DNA from: Euclidia mi
Lineage: Eukaryota; Arthropoda; Insecta; Lepidoptera; Erebidae
Length of the DNA: 64,000 nt
NCBI GenBank assembly: GCA_944739405.2
Contig: OX123182.2
Coordinates: forward strand, 54,935,183 to 54,999,182
Direction of reading: 5' to 3'
Shown here in pieces: positions 11,117 through 22,743 of this stretch. The notes under the pieces were generated by a model. That model ran no database searches, was not told the origin of the DNA, and saw only the letters and a list, made by a program, of their open reading frames with translations. The position numbers were made by a program, and so were the translations under genes. Position 1 is the first letter of the stretch; every line of letters starts with the position of its first letter.

Positions 11117-12057
11117 TTATGAAGTTGTCCCTTTGAAGGTTTGACTGAGGAAACTTTGGCACCGTTGATAACTTTCATATAAACTATGCAAGCGGCCTTC
11201 AGACATCCGCCGACAGAATCGATATTGTCTCCATATTGGATGATAAAAACTAATGTAATATAGTGCAGGGTTAATACAATAATGAGCTTGTAATGTATTA
11301 TTATATGTCATAGTCTGAGACTTCCGCATTGAAAATTTGATAAAATTGGTTTTCTCAGCGTTTAAGGTCAATAGGTTATATTTCAGCCAGTTGTTTACTA
11401 TGTCAAACCCCCGTTGTGCAAATTCATGTACCTCCTCAGCAGTGTCAGCGGAAAACAGGATGGCGGTATCATCAGCATATGCAATGATTTTGCCATGATC
11501 TAAATTTTGGTTGCAGAGATCGTTGATGTACACCAGGAAGAGGGTTGATGCGAGGGTGCTTCCTTGGGGAATGCCGAATTGGGGCATTTTCATATCTGCA
11601 CTAATAACGTTGCCTATACGTACACATTGGTGCCTGTTCTTTAGATATTCAGTAAAGAAGTTTAATTGGTTACCTCTGACGCCTATGGCTTCCATTTTTT
11701 TAAGGAGTTTAGGAATAGACACTGTATCATAGGCCTTTGCCAGGTCAAGAAATATTCCAATGACGTGCTTTTTCTTTCCAAGTTCTTCTGAGACATAATT
11801 CGTTAACTGGTGTACTGCATCAGCAGTAGACAACTTAGGTCTAAAACCGAATTGGGTGACGGATAGGAGAGCATTGTTTTCGAGATAAGTCATGAGCCTA
11901 TTATTTACCATTTTTTCCAAGACTTTGGCTATTGAAGGTAATATCGAAATAGGCCTATAGTTTGTTACGAGACCTTTTGTTCCACTTTTGTGAATAGGAA
12001 CTACTACAGCCTTTTTAAGACAGGTGGGAAAAATGCCATCAGCGAGGCATAATATAA
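11117..12057 (-). pseudogene. Non-LTR reverse transcriptase fragment
   Basis: From about 12057 downward the minus strand reads through core LINE RT motifs: NYRPISILPSIAKVLEKM, QFGFRPKLSTADAV, GIFLDLAKAYDTV, FGIPQGSTLAS and the catalytic AYADD. After the LLTLNAEKTNF block the reading loses homology (from about 11300), so the thumb region is frameshifted. The endonuclease and ORF1 are missing. The motif style resembles the RT at 20401-21252, but this is a different family. Confidence 0.85.
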
Positions 12058-12921
12058 TTCATACAAGATGGCGGTTGCGTTTCGTTTCACGTTTTTCACA
12101 TAAAACCTAAATATCGCTTTTATTGATTCCACTAGTTTAATAAGTTTGCTGCCAAGCAGGGTTGACGGAGCCCTGCTTGGCAGGGCTCCGTCAACCTCTT
12201 TTGTTAAAAAATCTCAATTGTTTAAAAATATTTAGACGCAACTCCGGCACCCAAAATTACTTTTAGGGGATTAAAACTAACTCCCTTAAGCCCCCTACAC
12301 CACCAATACCCTCAAATTCGGACGACGCGTTTCGAAACCCGACCCTCGATCGGCGCTTAACATTTCAATATAATTATAATATGAATGCTTTAATGAAGGT
12401 TTGTATGAACAAATCTATTTACTGTTTATAAAAGAAATATAATCAACACATATCTGACACACTGATTAGTAAAGATGGACGGCACTGACTTTAGGTACGA
12501 CCTTAACTCTGATCTTCGAAACATTTACTTACGTCGAATTTTCTGGAAAAACGAATGTATGACCTAGAAATGTCTATCTCTGTGGAAAAATGTATTTACC
12601 ACACGGCAATATATCTTGTGCTAGTTTGTGAATGCTAAGAATTAGTAGGTAACAACAAAAAGAAATTGTAATACTATAAAAGTGTTTCTATTTCTCGTTC
12701 TTATTTACAACTTTGTCCTGAATTACTTCTAGTCAAGAAAACTTAAATGTTTCTGTTGCTATATTTGTTTGATAAAATGTCTAGAAAAGTTGCAAGAATT
12801 AACATTTGTTTTCAAAATGATTGTCGAAGCAGTTGTTCATTATTTAGCGCTGCGTCTAGTGTAGTAAGGTTCAGTAAGGTGAGAATAACTTTATAAAAAG
12901 CCTCTCAAATTATTTTCATTT
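12058..12921. other. Non-coding stretch with a compound palindrome
   Basis: At 12151-12196 a palindrome is built of two overlapping stem-loops: 12160-12176 pairs with 12180-12196 (17 bp, 3-nt loop), and 12151-12161 pairs with 12171-12181 (11 bp). The rest shows no gene or repeat match. Confidence 0.6.
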
Positions 12922-13151
12922 TTTTAGGGTAGGCGTAGGTGTAATATTACACCCATATTTCGCCATGAATTTTTAGGCCCCACGTAATAGGGGGCGAGCC
13001 TATTGCCGTACCGGGCACATTACCAGACTCCGTGCTGTTACTGAGAATTTCCTAGCGGAAAAACCCAATAACACTTTGCCCGACCTGGAAATCGAACCCG
13101 AGACCTCCAAATCCCACGCGCACATTTATGCCGCGAGACCAACGAGGCAGT
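12922..13151 (-). mobile_element. tRNA-headed SINE (family S5)
   Basis: On the minus strand the head has an A-box-like TTGGTCTCGCGGC and a B box GGGTTCGATTTCC. The body then has GTCTGGTAATGTGCCCGG, GCAATAGGCTCGCC and GGGTGTAATATTACACC. The tail matches 8224-8370 and 50140-50205. This is the most complete S5 copy in the window. Confidence 0.75.
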
Positions 13152-13740
13152 TATTTTTATTAAATTATTTTCACTTCGAAGAAAAAGCAAGGAGTTTAAG
13201 AAAACTTTGTAAAATTAATAAGTATCTTTTTGTAACAAACGTAGGTACCTAGTACCTACTTACCTTCAAACGTTTCAAGCGTATATAAATAATAATATTA
13301 CAACTTCTATTATAAATCAGAATATTTTTATTTATGAATGAATGTATAGATGATAAATCGTCAAAATAACACATAGGTCATCTTTTTTCGCAATAACCGA
13401 CTCGACTCGACCGAAATCGCGGCTTTAGCCGTGAAGGTTCACGGCTAAAGCTGCGATTCACAAATTCCCGAGAGATTTCGCATTAAAAACCCACACACAA
13501 ATCTATACCTAAGTAAACATTCGTAACAAATAAATCCCAACATCGGGACTGTAAAGATAGAAAATGTACAGGTGGTGTAATTGATTGGCCTGAAAGACCT
13601 CGCTGCAACCTGCGCCATTAATTGTGAACCACTTGCTCGAGCGGCCCCGTAGCTCCCGCTACCATCAATATTAATACTCTAGAACAGTTCAACAGTTAAC
13701 TAGTGGCACATGGAGTAGTCGACTTTATACGTCGTTTATA
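13152..13740. other. Non-coding stretch with a 21-bp inverted repeat
   Basis: 13415-13435 pairs with 13438-13458 with one mismatch and a 2-nt spacer, built around CGGCTTTAGCCGTGAA. Otherwise no feature. Confidence 0.5.
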
Positions 13741-13834
13741 TACCTAGATCTAAAATAAATAATAATAATTTATTGAATAATAATAATAACATCTGAAATG
13801 TAAACATTTTTTAATAAAGATTATTATTATTATT

Positions 13835-14398
13835 CCGTTTATTAAACATTTTTCTCATTGTTACATTTTATATACTTAATAAATATTACAATTAAAAATA
13901 AATTTAATTATATAAAATGGGACCACGGAGACCCACCGGCATCGGGCACAGGGACCAAGCTACCGGTGGTTAGGGCTCCAGAGAAAGGAACCTCCGTACG
14001 ATGCGTGTCTTGTCCAGCAATACTGCCTTCTGTATAGAGGACTTGATCCAGCCGTCTAACGAGAGCCTCTTGAGGTGGTGGTCGAGGCTCTTGGCAATAA
14101 GGCCATTTACGGTCACGACTATCGGTACAATGATCGCCGAGTCTACATCCCACATGTCGACAATCTCGTGAGCCAGGTCCAAATACTTCATTTGTTTATC
14201 TTTTTCGGCTTTCACGAGATTCTCGTCATGGGGTATGGTGACGTCGATGATCATTGCAAGGCGCTCTAATCGGTCTATCACCACTATGTCCGGCTTGTTA
14301 GCCACAATAGTTCTGTCAGTAATGATAGACCGATCCCAATACAGAGTAGCACGACCATTTTCAAGAACTGGGTCGGGCACATACCTGTTATTATTATT
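13835..14398 (-). pseudogene. R4/Dong retrotransposon, 5'-truncated copy
   Basis: The minus reading 14380-13970 (136 codons) is about 90% like the last 135 residues of the full copy at 15554-19156, by eye. It has the restriction-enzyme-like endonuclease part (NKPDIVVID then IIDVTIP), and its 3' UTR shares the block GGTGGGTCTCCGTGGTCCC. The piece is bounded by TAA-type repeats on both sides (14388-14398 and 13819-13833), as expected for this TAA-targeting group. No reverse transcriptase remains. Confidence 0.85.
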
Positions 14399-15275
14399 TG
14401 TTTCTCTATCACGGCTATTCTTTTAACCTTTGATGTTAGAAGAATAACCGGCCCTTTGGCAGGCATACACGGAGACATAGGTCCAACGCGCAGAGGCCCT
14501 TTGAGAGTTTTAATCTAGAATGTGATGGGACACCTACTAAGGCGCCTCCATCACTGCACTATTAAGTGCAGTCACGGATTAGCCGCAGCAGGTGCAAGAC
14601 TATTGCTACTTGTATGGAACCTTATTAATCTGGGCTATTGGGTTGGGTGTTTAATGGATTGGTCTAGGTGAACACTATGGATGAAAAACGGCGCCTGCCC
14701 TAAATACTCTTATAGTATGTCGAAAAGAGGCAGGCGGTGACTCGCCAACTCACTGGATGGGCCCTCTCTAGATAGCCGCCAAGGCAAACAAACTCTACCA
14801 TAAAGGCAACAAGAGGGCAACACCGGTGTGAGCGGCTAGGGGTGTAGAGCGGTGCGGCACCGGTTTCGCCATCGGAGGCCTCGTGACAACGGAGACCCGG
14901 AGCGGGTTTCCCCGTAATTACGCCCTTGACAATGACACTTCCACCCCCGAGCAAATAGCTCTTGCGGCTTCCCTCTGGCCGGCCGACCAAGGCAAGCCAG
15001 AGTCGAAGGTCCTGCAGGCGCTCTTGGTAATCCACTCCAACCAGCCAATAAAGGCAAGCCGGAGACGAGGCCCTGACCGGCCCTCTGAAGTATTCGGGAC
15101 CGCAGTGTCGCCACACACATTCAGCTCGCCGCAAAGCTGCCCTGCGGTTTGTAAGCTTTCTTTCTATCCTGTTATATATATATCACAAGATAAAGGTGAT
15201 GTTTGAAAGCTGTTACTCTGCCCTCTGAGATTGCGTTAGTCTCAAGATGAGATTAACGACTGCCCCAGAGGGGTT
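14399..15275 (-). mobile_element. Unclassified TAA-bounded segment
   Basis: About 880 bp lie between a TAA repeat at 14388-14398 and a TTA run at 15276-15293. It is GC-richer than its surroundings. Overlapping minus frames (up to 144 codons) have no domain that I recognise. At its right edge is a stem-loop, GTTAGTCTCA against TGAGATTAAC (15226-15248), and the block GCAGAGTAAC. It could be a non-autonomous TAA-targeting element or the 5' leader of an R4/Dong relative. Orientation is inferred from the TAA strand and is tentative. Confidence 0.4.
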
Positions 15276-15293
15276 TTATTATTATTATTATTA
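15276..15293. repeat. TTA microsatellite
   Basis: Six to seven TTA/ATT units directly abut the 5' end of the Dong copy. Confidence 0.85.
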
Positions 15294-18200
15294 TCTGGCA
15301 ACACAGCAAAACGTCAACATGTATTTTTTCTTGAATATTTATAATTTAATTTTAATATTACTTGCATAGTTCTGTGTATATTATATTTAATAACAACAAC
15401 AATAACCTATTTTATTCAAATAAGTATCATATTTACGGAAAAGAAAACATATAAAACCATAGAAAATATACACAATACAAAGATGACAACTGTCAAAGAA
15501 ATATCAACAAAATATGAAATAACATCTAAAGAAGGGACAATAAGAAGAGAAATATGTTGACTCGAGCCAGGGCAGCCGCAGTAGCACGTATAACACCCCC
15601 GGACTCGTCGCTCAGCTCCGCCTCACAGCCGCCAGCCCCCGCACCAGCGTCGTTGGCGAGTGTTGAGGCGTCGAGCTCGTCGAGCGACGAGTATTTCTCT
15701 CCGCCGACGTCGCCACCACCTGTACGTCGACGAGGGAGAGGCCGGCCACCGACACGCTTGGGACCCCGAGACCCACCGGTCTCAAACAGGGCCCCCGCTA
15801 CCGGTGGTGATGTGCACCGCATGAGATGGACGAGTTCAATAAATGTAAACGTCATGCGGGCATATTTTGTGGCCACAGAGGGAGGAACTAATCTCAGTGC
15901 TTACCGTGATCGTATGCTGCCTTTGTTTTAGGCGCTTGAGCCAGCTGTCAATGTGTCAACACAACGGCTATCGGATCAAGTGCGGGCCATCCAACGGTGT
16001 CGTCTGTTGGATGATACCGTGCTTGAGAGAATTCGCTCTGACGTGCAGAGAAGTCTCCCCATCACTCCTCCATCGCGAACTAGGACGGCGCGGGCGGTTG
16101 CACAACCGCAACAGGTTAATGTCGCCAATGAAGAGATAGATGATGAGACTTCTCATGTAAGTACCCAGTACAATGATCGGTTAAGGAGCGCTTTGGAATG
16201 TGCTATTGATGAATACCGATCCATAAACCCAAATATTCGGCCTCTTTTGCCTCGGTTGCCCATGCATAAGAAAAACATAGCGCTAGTGAGTGCCCTGGAT
16301 TCACTATTGTCAATCTATTTTGAGAATAGTGAAAATCTCAGCGATACACAATCAATCCTGTATTGTGCGGCTGCTGCGGCTTGTCGAGTAGCGGGAGTGA
16401 AATTTCCTGTAAATATTACCGCTACTCGACGGGCCGCTGCGATGCCAGCTTGGCAGCGCAGGATTGAGAGTCGTATCGCTGAGACTAGGGCACTCATTGG
16501 CAAGCTGTGCTCTTTTAGGACGGGTAATACGCGACCGAGAGTGATGCGCTTTGTAACTCGGGCCTTCGTGGGAACTGGTATCAGTTCCCAAGATTATTTA
16601 TCTCGAGTTACAGAGCGCATCGACTTTCTGAAACAAAAACTTTATGCATGGGCAAACCGTATTAGGCGATATAAAAAAAGAGTGGATCGATATTGCCTTA
16701 ATCGCACATTCCAGAGAGACAAAAAGCGGGTGTATAGGGGATGGGAGCACCCTGATTCTTCGATTAGTAATGGCGATGGGTGTCGACCGAATGATGAAGC
16801 CACTGTTACATTTTGGCGCAGCATTTGGTCGACGCCCGTCAGCCATGCAGAGGGTGATTGGATTGGGGATATTGAGCAAGCATGTGAACGAATTCCAATA
16901 ATGGAGCCTATAAATATTACAATCGACGACATAGCCAGTGCAGTCCGTCCGTTACAGAACTGGAAGTCAGCGGGAGCGGACGGCCTGCACAATTTTTGGC
17001 TTAAATGGCTCCGAAGTTCGCATGCTTGCTTAGCATCTCAATTTCAATCATCATTGGAATCAGGGTCGCTGCCTGATTTTTTAACATCCGGCGTTACCCA
17101 CCTGCTTTATAAGTCTGGAAGTGCCACGGACCCCAAGAATTATAGGCCAATTACATGCCTACCAACCTTATATAAACTTCTTACATCCATTTTGAGAACG
17201 AAATTATCTAAACATATATTTGATCATTCAATTTTATCTATTTCTCAAAATGGATGTAAGAGTGGGGCTCGTGGTACTAAAGAGCTCCTTCTGATAGACA
17301 TGGCCATTAGCCAACAGGCGCGCCGTAACCGCAAGAATCTATCGACATGCTGGATAGATTACAAAAAGGCATACGACTCCGTGCCTCATGCGTGGCTTTT
17401 GAGGGTGCTAGAGTTGTACAAAGTAGATACAACTCTATGCACCTTCTTAAGGGCGTGTATGGGGCAATGGAGGACCATATTGCGCTATCCAGGGTGTTGA
17501 TCGACCTTGGATTGCGGCGCTCCAATAAGGATCGAGCGAGGTATATTCCAGGGCGACAGCCTGAGTCCTTTGTGGTTTTGCCTGGCTCTGAACCCCCTAA
17601 GTACCTTATTAGAGGCTTCAGGGCTAGGCTATCAGTTAAGGAGAGGAGGTCACGATACATCTCACCTCCTTTTCATGGATGACCTGAAATTATTTGCCCC
17701 CAACAAATTCCAACTGACTGCATTACTTAAGGTAACCGAAACCTTTAGTAATTCTATCAGGATGGAATTTGGTGTGGATAAATGTGCGGTCATGCATGTG
17801 AAGAGAGGCAGTATTATGGAATCTGCAGGGATACAACTCTCAGATTCCATACAACTTAGATCCTTCTCCCTAACCGAGACCTACAAATACCTGGGTATGT
17901 CGCAGTCTTTGAATATTTCTGAGACTGATATGAAACAGACGTTGCAGGCTCGTTTCTTTGGCCGCCTGAGAACAGTACTTAACAGTCTTTTATCAGGTTG
18001 CAACAAGGTGCGGGCCTGCAACGGGTGGGCCATGCCAGTCCTAATGTATTCCTTCGGCATACTCAGGTGGACCCAGACTGAACTAGAAGCCCTGGATAGA
18101 AAAGTCCGTTCAATTCTGACTGCATCTCGCATGCATCATCCACGCTCATCGGTAATGAGGCTGTACATCCCGCGGAAATGTGGTGGTCGAGGCTTTTTAT

Positions 18201-19312
18201 GTACTAAGACCCTTCACAACCGCGAGCTGTACAACCTCAGAGAATATTTTCTGGGCATGAGCGTGGATGTGCACCTCGATGTAGTTGCCATTGATACAGG
18301 ACTTACCCCGCTCGCTCTGGCTAAAGAGAACTGGCACAAACCTACAGTACTTAGTACTGAAGACCGAAGAGAAATATGGAAGGGCAAGGAGCTGCATGGA
18401 CGGTTTTATAAGGCTTTACATGACCCAGAAGTCAACTTTAAAGCCTCCATTTCCTGGCTACAATTCGGTGATCTCTTCGGAGAAACCGAAGGTTTTGTGT
18501 GCGCAATTATGGACGAAGTTGTCATGACAAACAACTACCGAAAGTATATACTGAGGGACGGTAGGGTTGACATATGTCGGGCGTGTCACCAGCCCGGGGA
18601 ATCTCTCAGACATATAGTCTCCGGTTGTTCGAGTCTTGCCAATGGTCAATATTTGCACAGACATAACCAAGTGGCCAGGATAATCCATCAGCAGCTAGCC
18701 CTTAAATATAATCTCATTGGTTCAGAGGTACCGTACTACAGATATGCGCCCGACCCAGTTCTCGAAAATGGTCGTGCACTATTGTACTGGGATCGGTCTA
18801 TCATTACAGACAGGACTATTGTAGCCAATAAGCCTGATATTGTAGTGATAGACCGAGCAGAGCGACTTGCAATGATAGTCGATATCACCATACCGCATGA
18901 CGTCAATCTCGTGAAAGCAGAAAAAGAGAAAGAGATCAAATATTTGGACCTAGCTCACGAGATTGTCGACATGTGGGATGTGGATTCGGCAATCATTGTG
19001 CCGATAGTCGTGTCGGTGAATGGATTAATCGCCAAGAGCCTCGAGCAACATCTAAAGAGGCTCGCACTAGGCAGCTGGATCAAGTCCTTGATTCAGAAGG
19101 CAGTTCTTCTCGACACGGCACGCATCGTGAGGAAGTTCCTGTCTCTGAGGCCCTAACCACCGGTGGCTTGGTCCCTGTACCCGACACTGGTGGGTCTCCG
19201 TGGTCCCTTTTATATTTCTATACGTTTTCGTTTTTGTAATGAAATTTAGTTTATTAATATAAAAGAAATCATGTGATTGATAATAAATGGAGTGAATAAT
19301 AATAATAATAAT
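15294..19312 (+). mobile_element. R4/Dong-type non-LTR retrotransposon, nearly complete
   Basis: It has a 5' leader of about 260 bp, one long ORF (15554-19156) and a 3' UTR of about 135 bp. It starts at a TTA run (15276-15293) and ends in an AAT run (19290-19307). Dong of silkworm is known to insert into TAA repeats, and both the ends and the domain set fit. No EN (apurinic-type) domain is present; the endonuclease is the restriction-enzyme-like one at the C terminus. Confidence 0.85.
15554..19156 (+). pseudogene. R4/Dong single ORF with two in-frame stops
   Basis: ATG at 15554 opens a 1201-codon frame interrupted only by TAG at 15929-15931 and TGA at 17498-17500, with no frameshift. N-terminal part: Pro/Ser-rich with an AT-hook-like RRRGRGRPP (near 15730-15755). 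RT: NYRPITCLPTLYKLL, CWIDYKKAYDSVPHAW, FQGDSLSPLWF and a catalytic FMDD at 17672-17683. C-terminal part: CCHC knuckle C-x2-C-x8-H-x4-C (CRACHQPG...HIVSGC), then the endonuclease core NKPDIVVID and IVDITIP. The protein would nick TAA-repeat DNA and prime reverse transcription there. Both stops can arise by single C-to-T changes (CAG to TAG, CGA to TGA), suggesting a fairly recent death. Confidence 0.9.
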
Positions 19313-19570
19313 ATTAATTTATTGAATAAAAACTTAACCTAGTTACAAATTTTTGTGCGAAAGACATTTATATAATTGGCTAAGGTTTAAGATTAGTGCA
19401 ACAGGGCTTAAACAAGGAAAAATCCTGTATTATAAGCCCTGTTACTTCCAGCACCCATGATCGAGTTGCCTTAATTAACAAAACGAAAACAAATTGTAAT
19501 TAAGTACTGTAAAAAATTAAATAAAAGAATATAACCAATCCGTGCATGCAGAATACGTGTGTAGCTTAAT
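19313..19570. other. Spacer with stem-loop repeat
   Basis: 19400-19410 pairs with 19433-19443 (AACAGGGCTTA/TAAGCCCTGTT), enclosing a smaller GGA...TCC stem. The block (ACAGGGCTTAAACAAGGAAA) resembles a repeat I have met in other Lepidoptera, but I cannot name it. Confidence 0.45.
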
Positions 19571-19600
19571 AATGTATAAATGTGTAAGTGGTATATATGC

Positions 19601-19619
19601 CTCTGTGTGTGTGTGTGTG

Positions 19620-19676
<57 letters not shown>

Positions 19677-19692
19677 TTGTGTGTACATGTGC

Positions 19693-19742
<50 letters not shown>
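19601..19742. repeat. (GT)n microsatellite at the 3' end of a LINE
   Basis: Long GT runs are broken by TATTTGTGTGTACATGTGCAG (19673-19693). On the minus strand this is (AC)n directly after the C-terminal LINE coding remnant, so it may be the element's 3' tail or have expanded from it. Frames through it (such as poly-TH or poly-CV) are artefacts of the repeat. Confidence 0.9.
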
Positions 19743-19757
19743 GAGATTTCGGATTCA

Positions 19758-20404
19758 TCATGATTCAGCGCGCATAAAATGTTCTTTTTCATCGTACGTC
19801 CAGTCTCCGATTAGTTTCACCATTTTATCTTTCAGCTGTTTGGTCGTTAATTGTCGAGTATCTATGTGCCTATTTAACTTATTGTAAACAAATGTTTTTA
19901 GATAATTGGAAAAATGCATTGCAAATGTAGTCTTTACTTTGAACATAGGCAGTTTAAAAGTTCTTTTTTGATCATTGTATCAAAGTCTGGGTGACTAATT
20001 GCTTCCCTATGAGTCATTAGCGCAATTTTGAGTATGAACAATCTTCTCACATTTAAAACTTCCGCCTCTTTAAAAACAAGAGATGTTGGGAAGCGGATAG
20101 ATTGTGTCAACATCGTTTTTAAAACGGCACGTTGTGCTCTCTCTAAAGGAAGTAAATGTACAGAAGCAGTGCCATCCCAAGCCAAAATACAATATGTCAA
20201 AACAGATTGACATAACGATTGATAAACATTTCTTAAAAGGGGGCCTGGGGCGACTTCTCTTAGATTTTTCATAGTGTAAATGACTTTTCGAATCCTAGCG
20301 GCCGTTGCAGAGATATGCTCAGCAAAGTTCAATTTGTCACCTATCACGATGCCCAAGTACTTGACGCAATGGACTTTACGTAACAACTGACAGACACATG
20401 TCAT
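19758..20404 (-). pseudogene. LINE ORF2 C-terminal region, frameshifted
   Basis: 20404-19934 continues the RT thumb/C-terminal part (HCVKYLGIVIGDKL, LTYCILAWDGTA, LERAQRAVLK). The last piece, 19946-19758, continues in a third frame. The break at 20401-20404 lies in a small local repeat (CATGACATG), which suggests a short duplication. These frames are the tail of the ORF2 at 20401-22743. Confidence 0.8.
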
Positions 20405-22743
20405 GTATCACAATCTGCAGGTGATACACACGAGTGTATCCTCAACCTGAAATTGGTTGGTGGGGCTGATGCTACAGTTTTGTGAAAGCAGAGATACGTT
20501 GTCTTGGTTGCATTTAACGTCAGCAAATTGTCATTAAGCCAAGCTCCTACACGTTCCAGGCCCGCCTCCACTGTATCACTCAATGCCATCCATGTACAAT
20601 CGTGAAAAACTAGGACCGTGTCATCTGCGTAATTAATTATATGTGCATTATGAAGTGCCATAGATGACAAGTCGTTCAGATATATAAGGAAAAGGGTGGG
20701 GCCAAGCACGCTGCCTTGAGGTACACCAAAAACCACATGCTGAGGTTCGCTAATCAAGTCATTCACCCTCACACATTGTTTCCGGCCTGTGAGGTAGCTA
20801 CGAAACCAGTTAAGGCAGATTCCCATCACCCCAATGCACTCCAACTTCCTTAGTAAAATTTTTACGGAGACTGTATCGAATGCGCGCGCTAAGTCAAGGA
20901 AAACGCCTGTGCAGGCTCTTCCTCTGTCCAAGCAAGCAGCAACGGTTTCAGTCAGTAGAGAAACTGCATGCTCGGTTGACCTACCCTGCCTGAATCCATA
21001 TTGCTGCTGTGACAATAGTCGATTGGTCTCCAGAAATTTTACAAGCTGTTTATTAACGATCCTTTCTCAGATTTTAGAAAAGGTACATAGTAATGAGATT
21101 GGCCTGTAGTGGTTTGGAGAGTCGATCGCACCACCTTTGTGGATGGGTGTAATAGCAGCAATTTTCCAACACTCTGGAAAAGAACCCACAGCCAGACTGA
21201 GGTTAAAAATATGAGTTAAGGGCTCAATAATATGGACTCTTAAGTTCTTCACCAGACTGTTTGAAATCCCGTCCAGCCCAGATGCTTAACCGTTTTTCAG
21301 CTGAAAGATTAAAGGAGTCTTTAATCTTTCAGCTGAAAAACGGATCACCTCCGCTTGACTAGTTGGGTGAAGAAAAATAGAGCGCAGTGGCGTTGAAGGG
21401 ACTCTCACTTTGGAAGCCAAGGAATCTTGCGATTCGTTGTGTTTGCTCAGTGTGTTATTAGCTAGTTGTTGTCCTATTGTGGCGAAATAGTTGTTGCAGT
21501 AATTCAGTGAGGCAGTTGGGTTGTCTTTGATTTGGCACAAAATATCTGAATCGTTTTTGTTTGCGACTGGTATATGTGTAATCTTTTTTATAGCAGCCCA
21601 AAGCATTTTGGGATTATTTTTGTTACAAATTATTTGGGATGTATCATATTGCAATTTTAATTTTCGAAGTAAGTTGCGATAGAAATTTCTGTAACGTTTA
21701 TATATTAATTTCTTTGTAATATTATCTGGATGTTTGCGTGCGTCTAAGTGAAGTTTATCCCTATGTCTCGAACATCTGAGGAGTCCAGGAGTCATCCAGG
21801 GCTCCATAATACATTTATTGCGACCTAACATAACAAAGTGCGAGTGCCTATTTATAATTGAGGTCAGCTTGGAGCTAAAAACAGTGGCAGCCTTTGTTGG
21901 ACATGTTTCTCTAAATATTTCAAGCCAATGTTCATTTGGAAATTCAGCGCTAATTGCATGTAAGTCCGGTTTAAGTATTTTCTTTTTCCTTTGTCGTCCA
22001 ATGGCTCGTTTGGTTCCTACACCCACCATAACTAGATCGTGGTCTGTCACTGATGAGTTGCATACAACTGACTCAATTTTCTGTCTAGAGGATATGAAAA
22101 TATGATCTAAACATGCTGAATTACGGGTTGGACTATTTATAACCGACAGAAATCCTAATTCAGTCATCAAGCAAAGGTATTCCGAGCATGACTCACTTAT
22201 ACCTATATCTATATTAATATCCCCAGTGCTGACACGACACGGACTCCCCGGCATGCCGGCTATGACCGACTCCAGAGAATGTAGAAAGTCATTTGTGTTT
22301 CTATGGGAAGGCGACCGGTATATACCGAGCAGTGTAACCAGTCCACGTATATGAAGTTGCAGGCAATCCGCGTCAGCTATATCAGGTTCAGATATTATTG
22401 GGTTATAACATATCTTCGTGTATATAACTACCCCGCTGGCTTGGTTTAAGTGTTTGGTCGTTGCAAAAGACGAGTAGCAGTCTATTTGACCGATGTTAGT
22501 ATTATCACCTAGCCAACATTCTGTTAGTACGAGGATATCGAACGGAATGTTTAAACGTTTTAAAATAACTAAGAAGCTGTTTAAATTACGATTCGGACTT
22601 CTGATGTTAAATGTTAGTATTTTAAGGTGGTACTTAGATATAATTTGGCCACAGTGCTCAACAATATCCTTTTTGTGGCATGTTACAGACAAAGAATTGT
22701 CTATGTCATCTAGGAGATCTTCTGAGGCCATTAATATAAACAA
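20401..22743 (-). pseudogene. LINE ORF2: endonuclease and reverse transcriptase
   Basis: One minus frame with two internal stops: TAA at 21286-21288 and TGA at 21067-21069. The endonuclease motifs are intact, with ILTFNIRS, LVLTECWLG, STGDINIDI, ACLDHIFIS and a TDH equivalent of SDH. RT motifs: NHYRPISLLCTFSKI, QYGFRQGRSTEHAV, GVFLDLARAFDTV, VPQGSVLGPTL and INYADD. The TAA stop lies inside a 54-bp palindrome (21290-21343 with its edge) that interrupts the linker between endonuclease and RT. The frame is the same on either side, so the insert kept the reading frame but added the stop. Confidence 0.9.

Noticed and set aside
14700..15206. Overlapping frames up to 144 codons
   Set aside because: Composition-driven frames on both strands in a GC-rich segment; no motif that I recognise.
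19471..19887. Frames coding poly-Thr/His or poly-Cys/Val
   Set aside because: Products of the (GT)n microsatellite in all frames.
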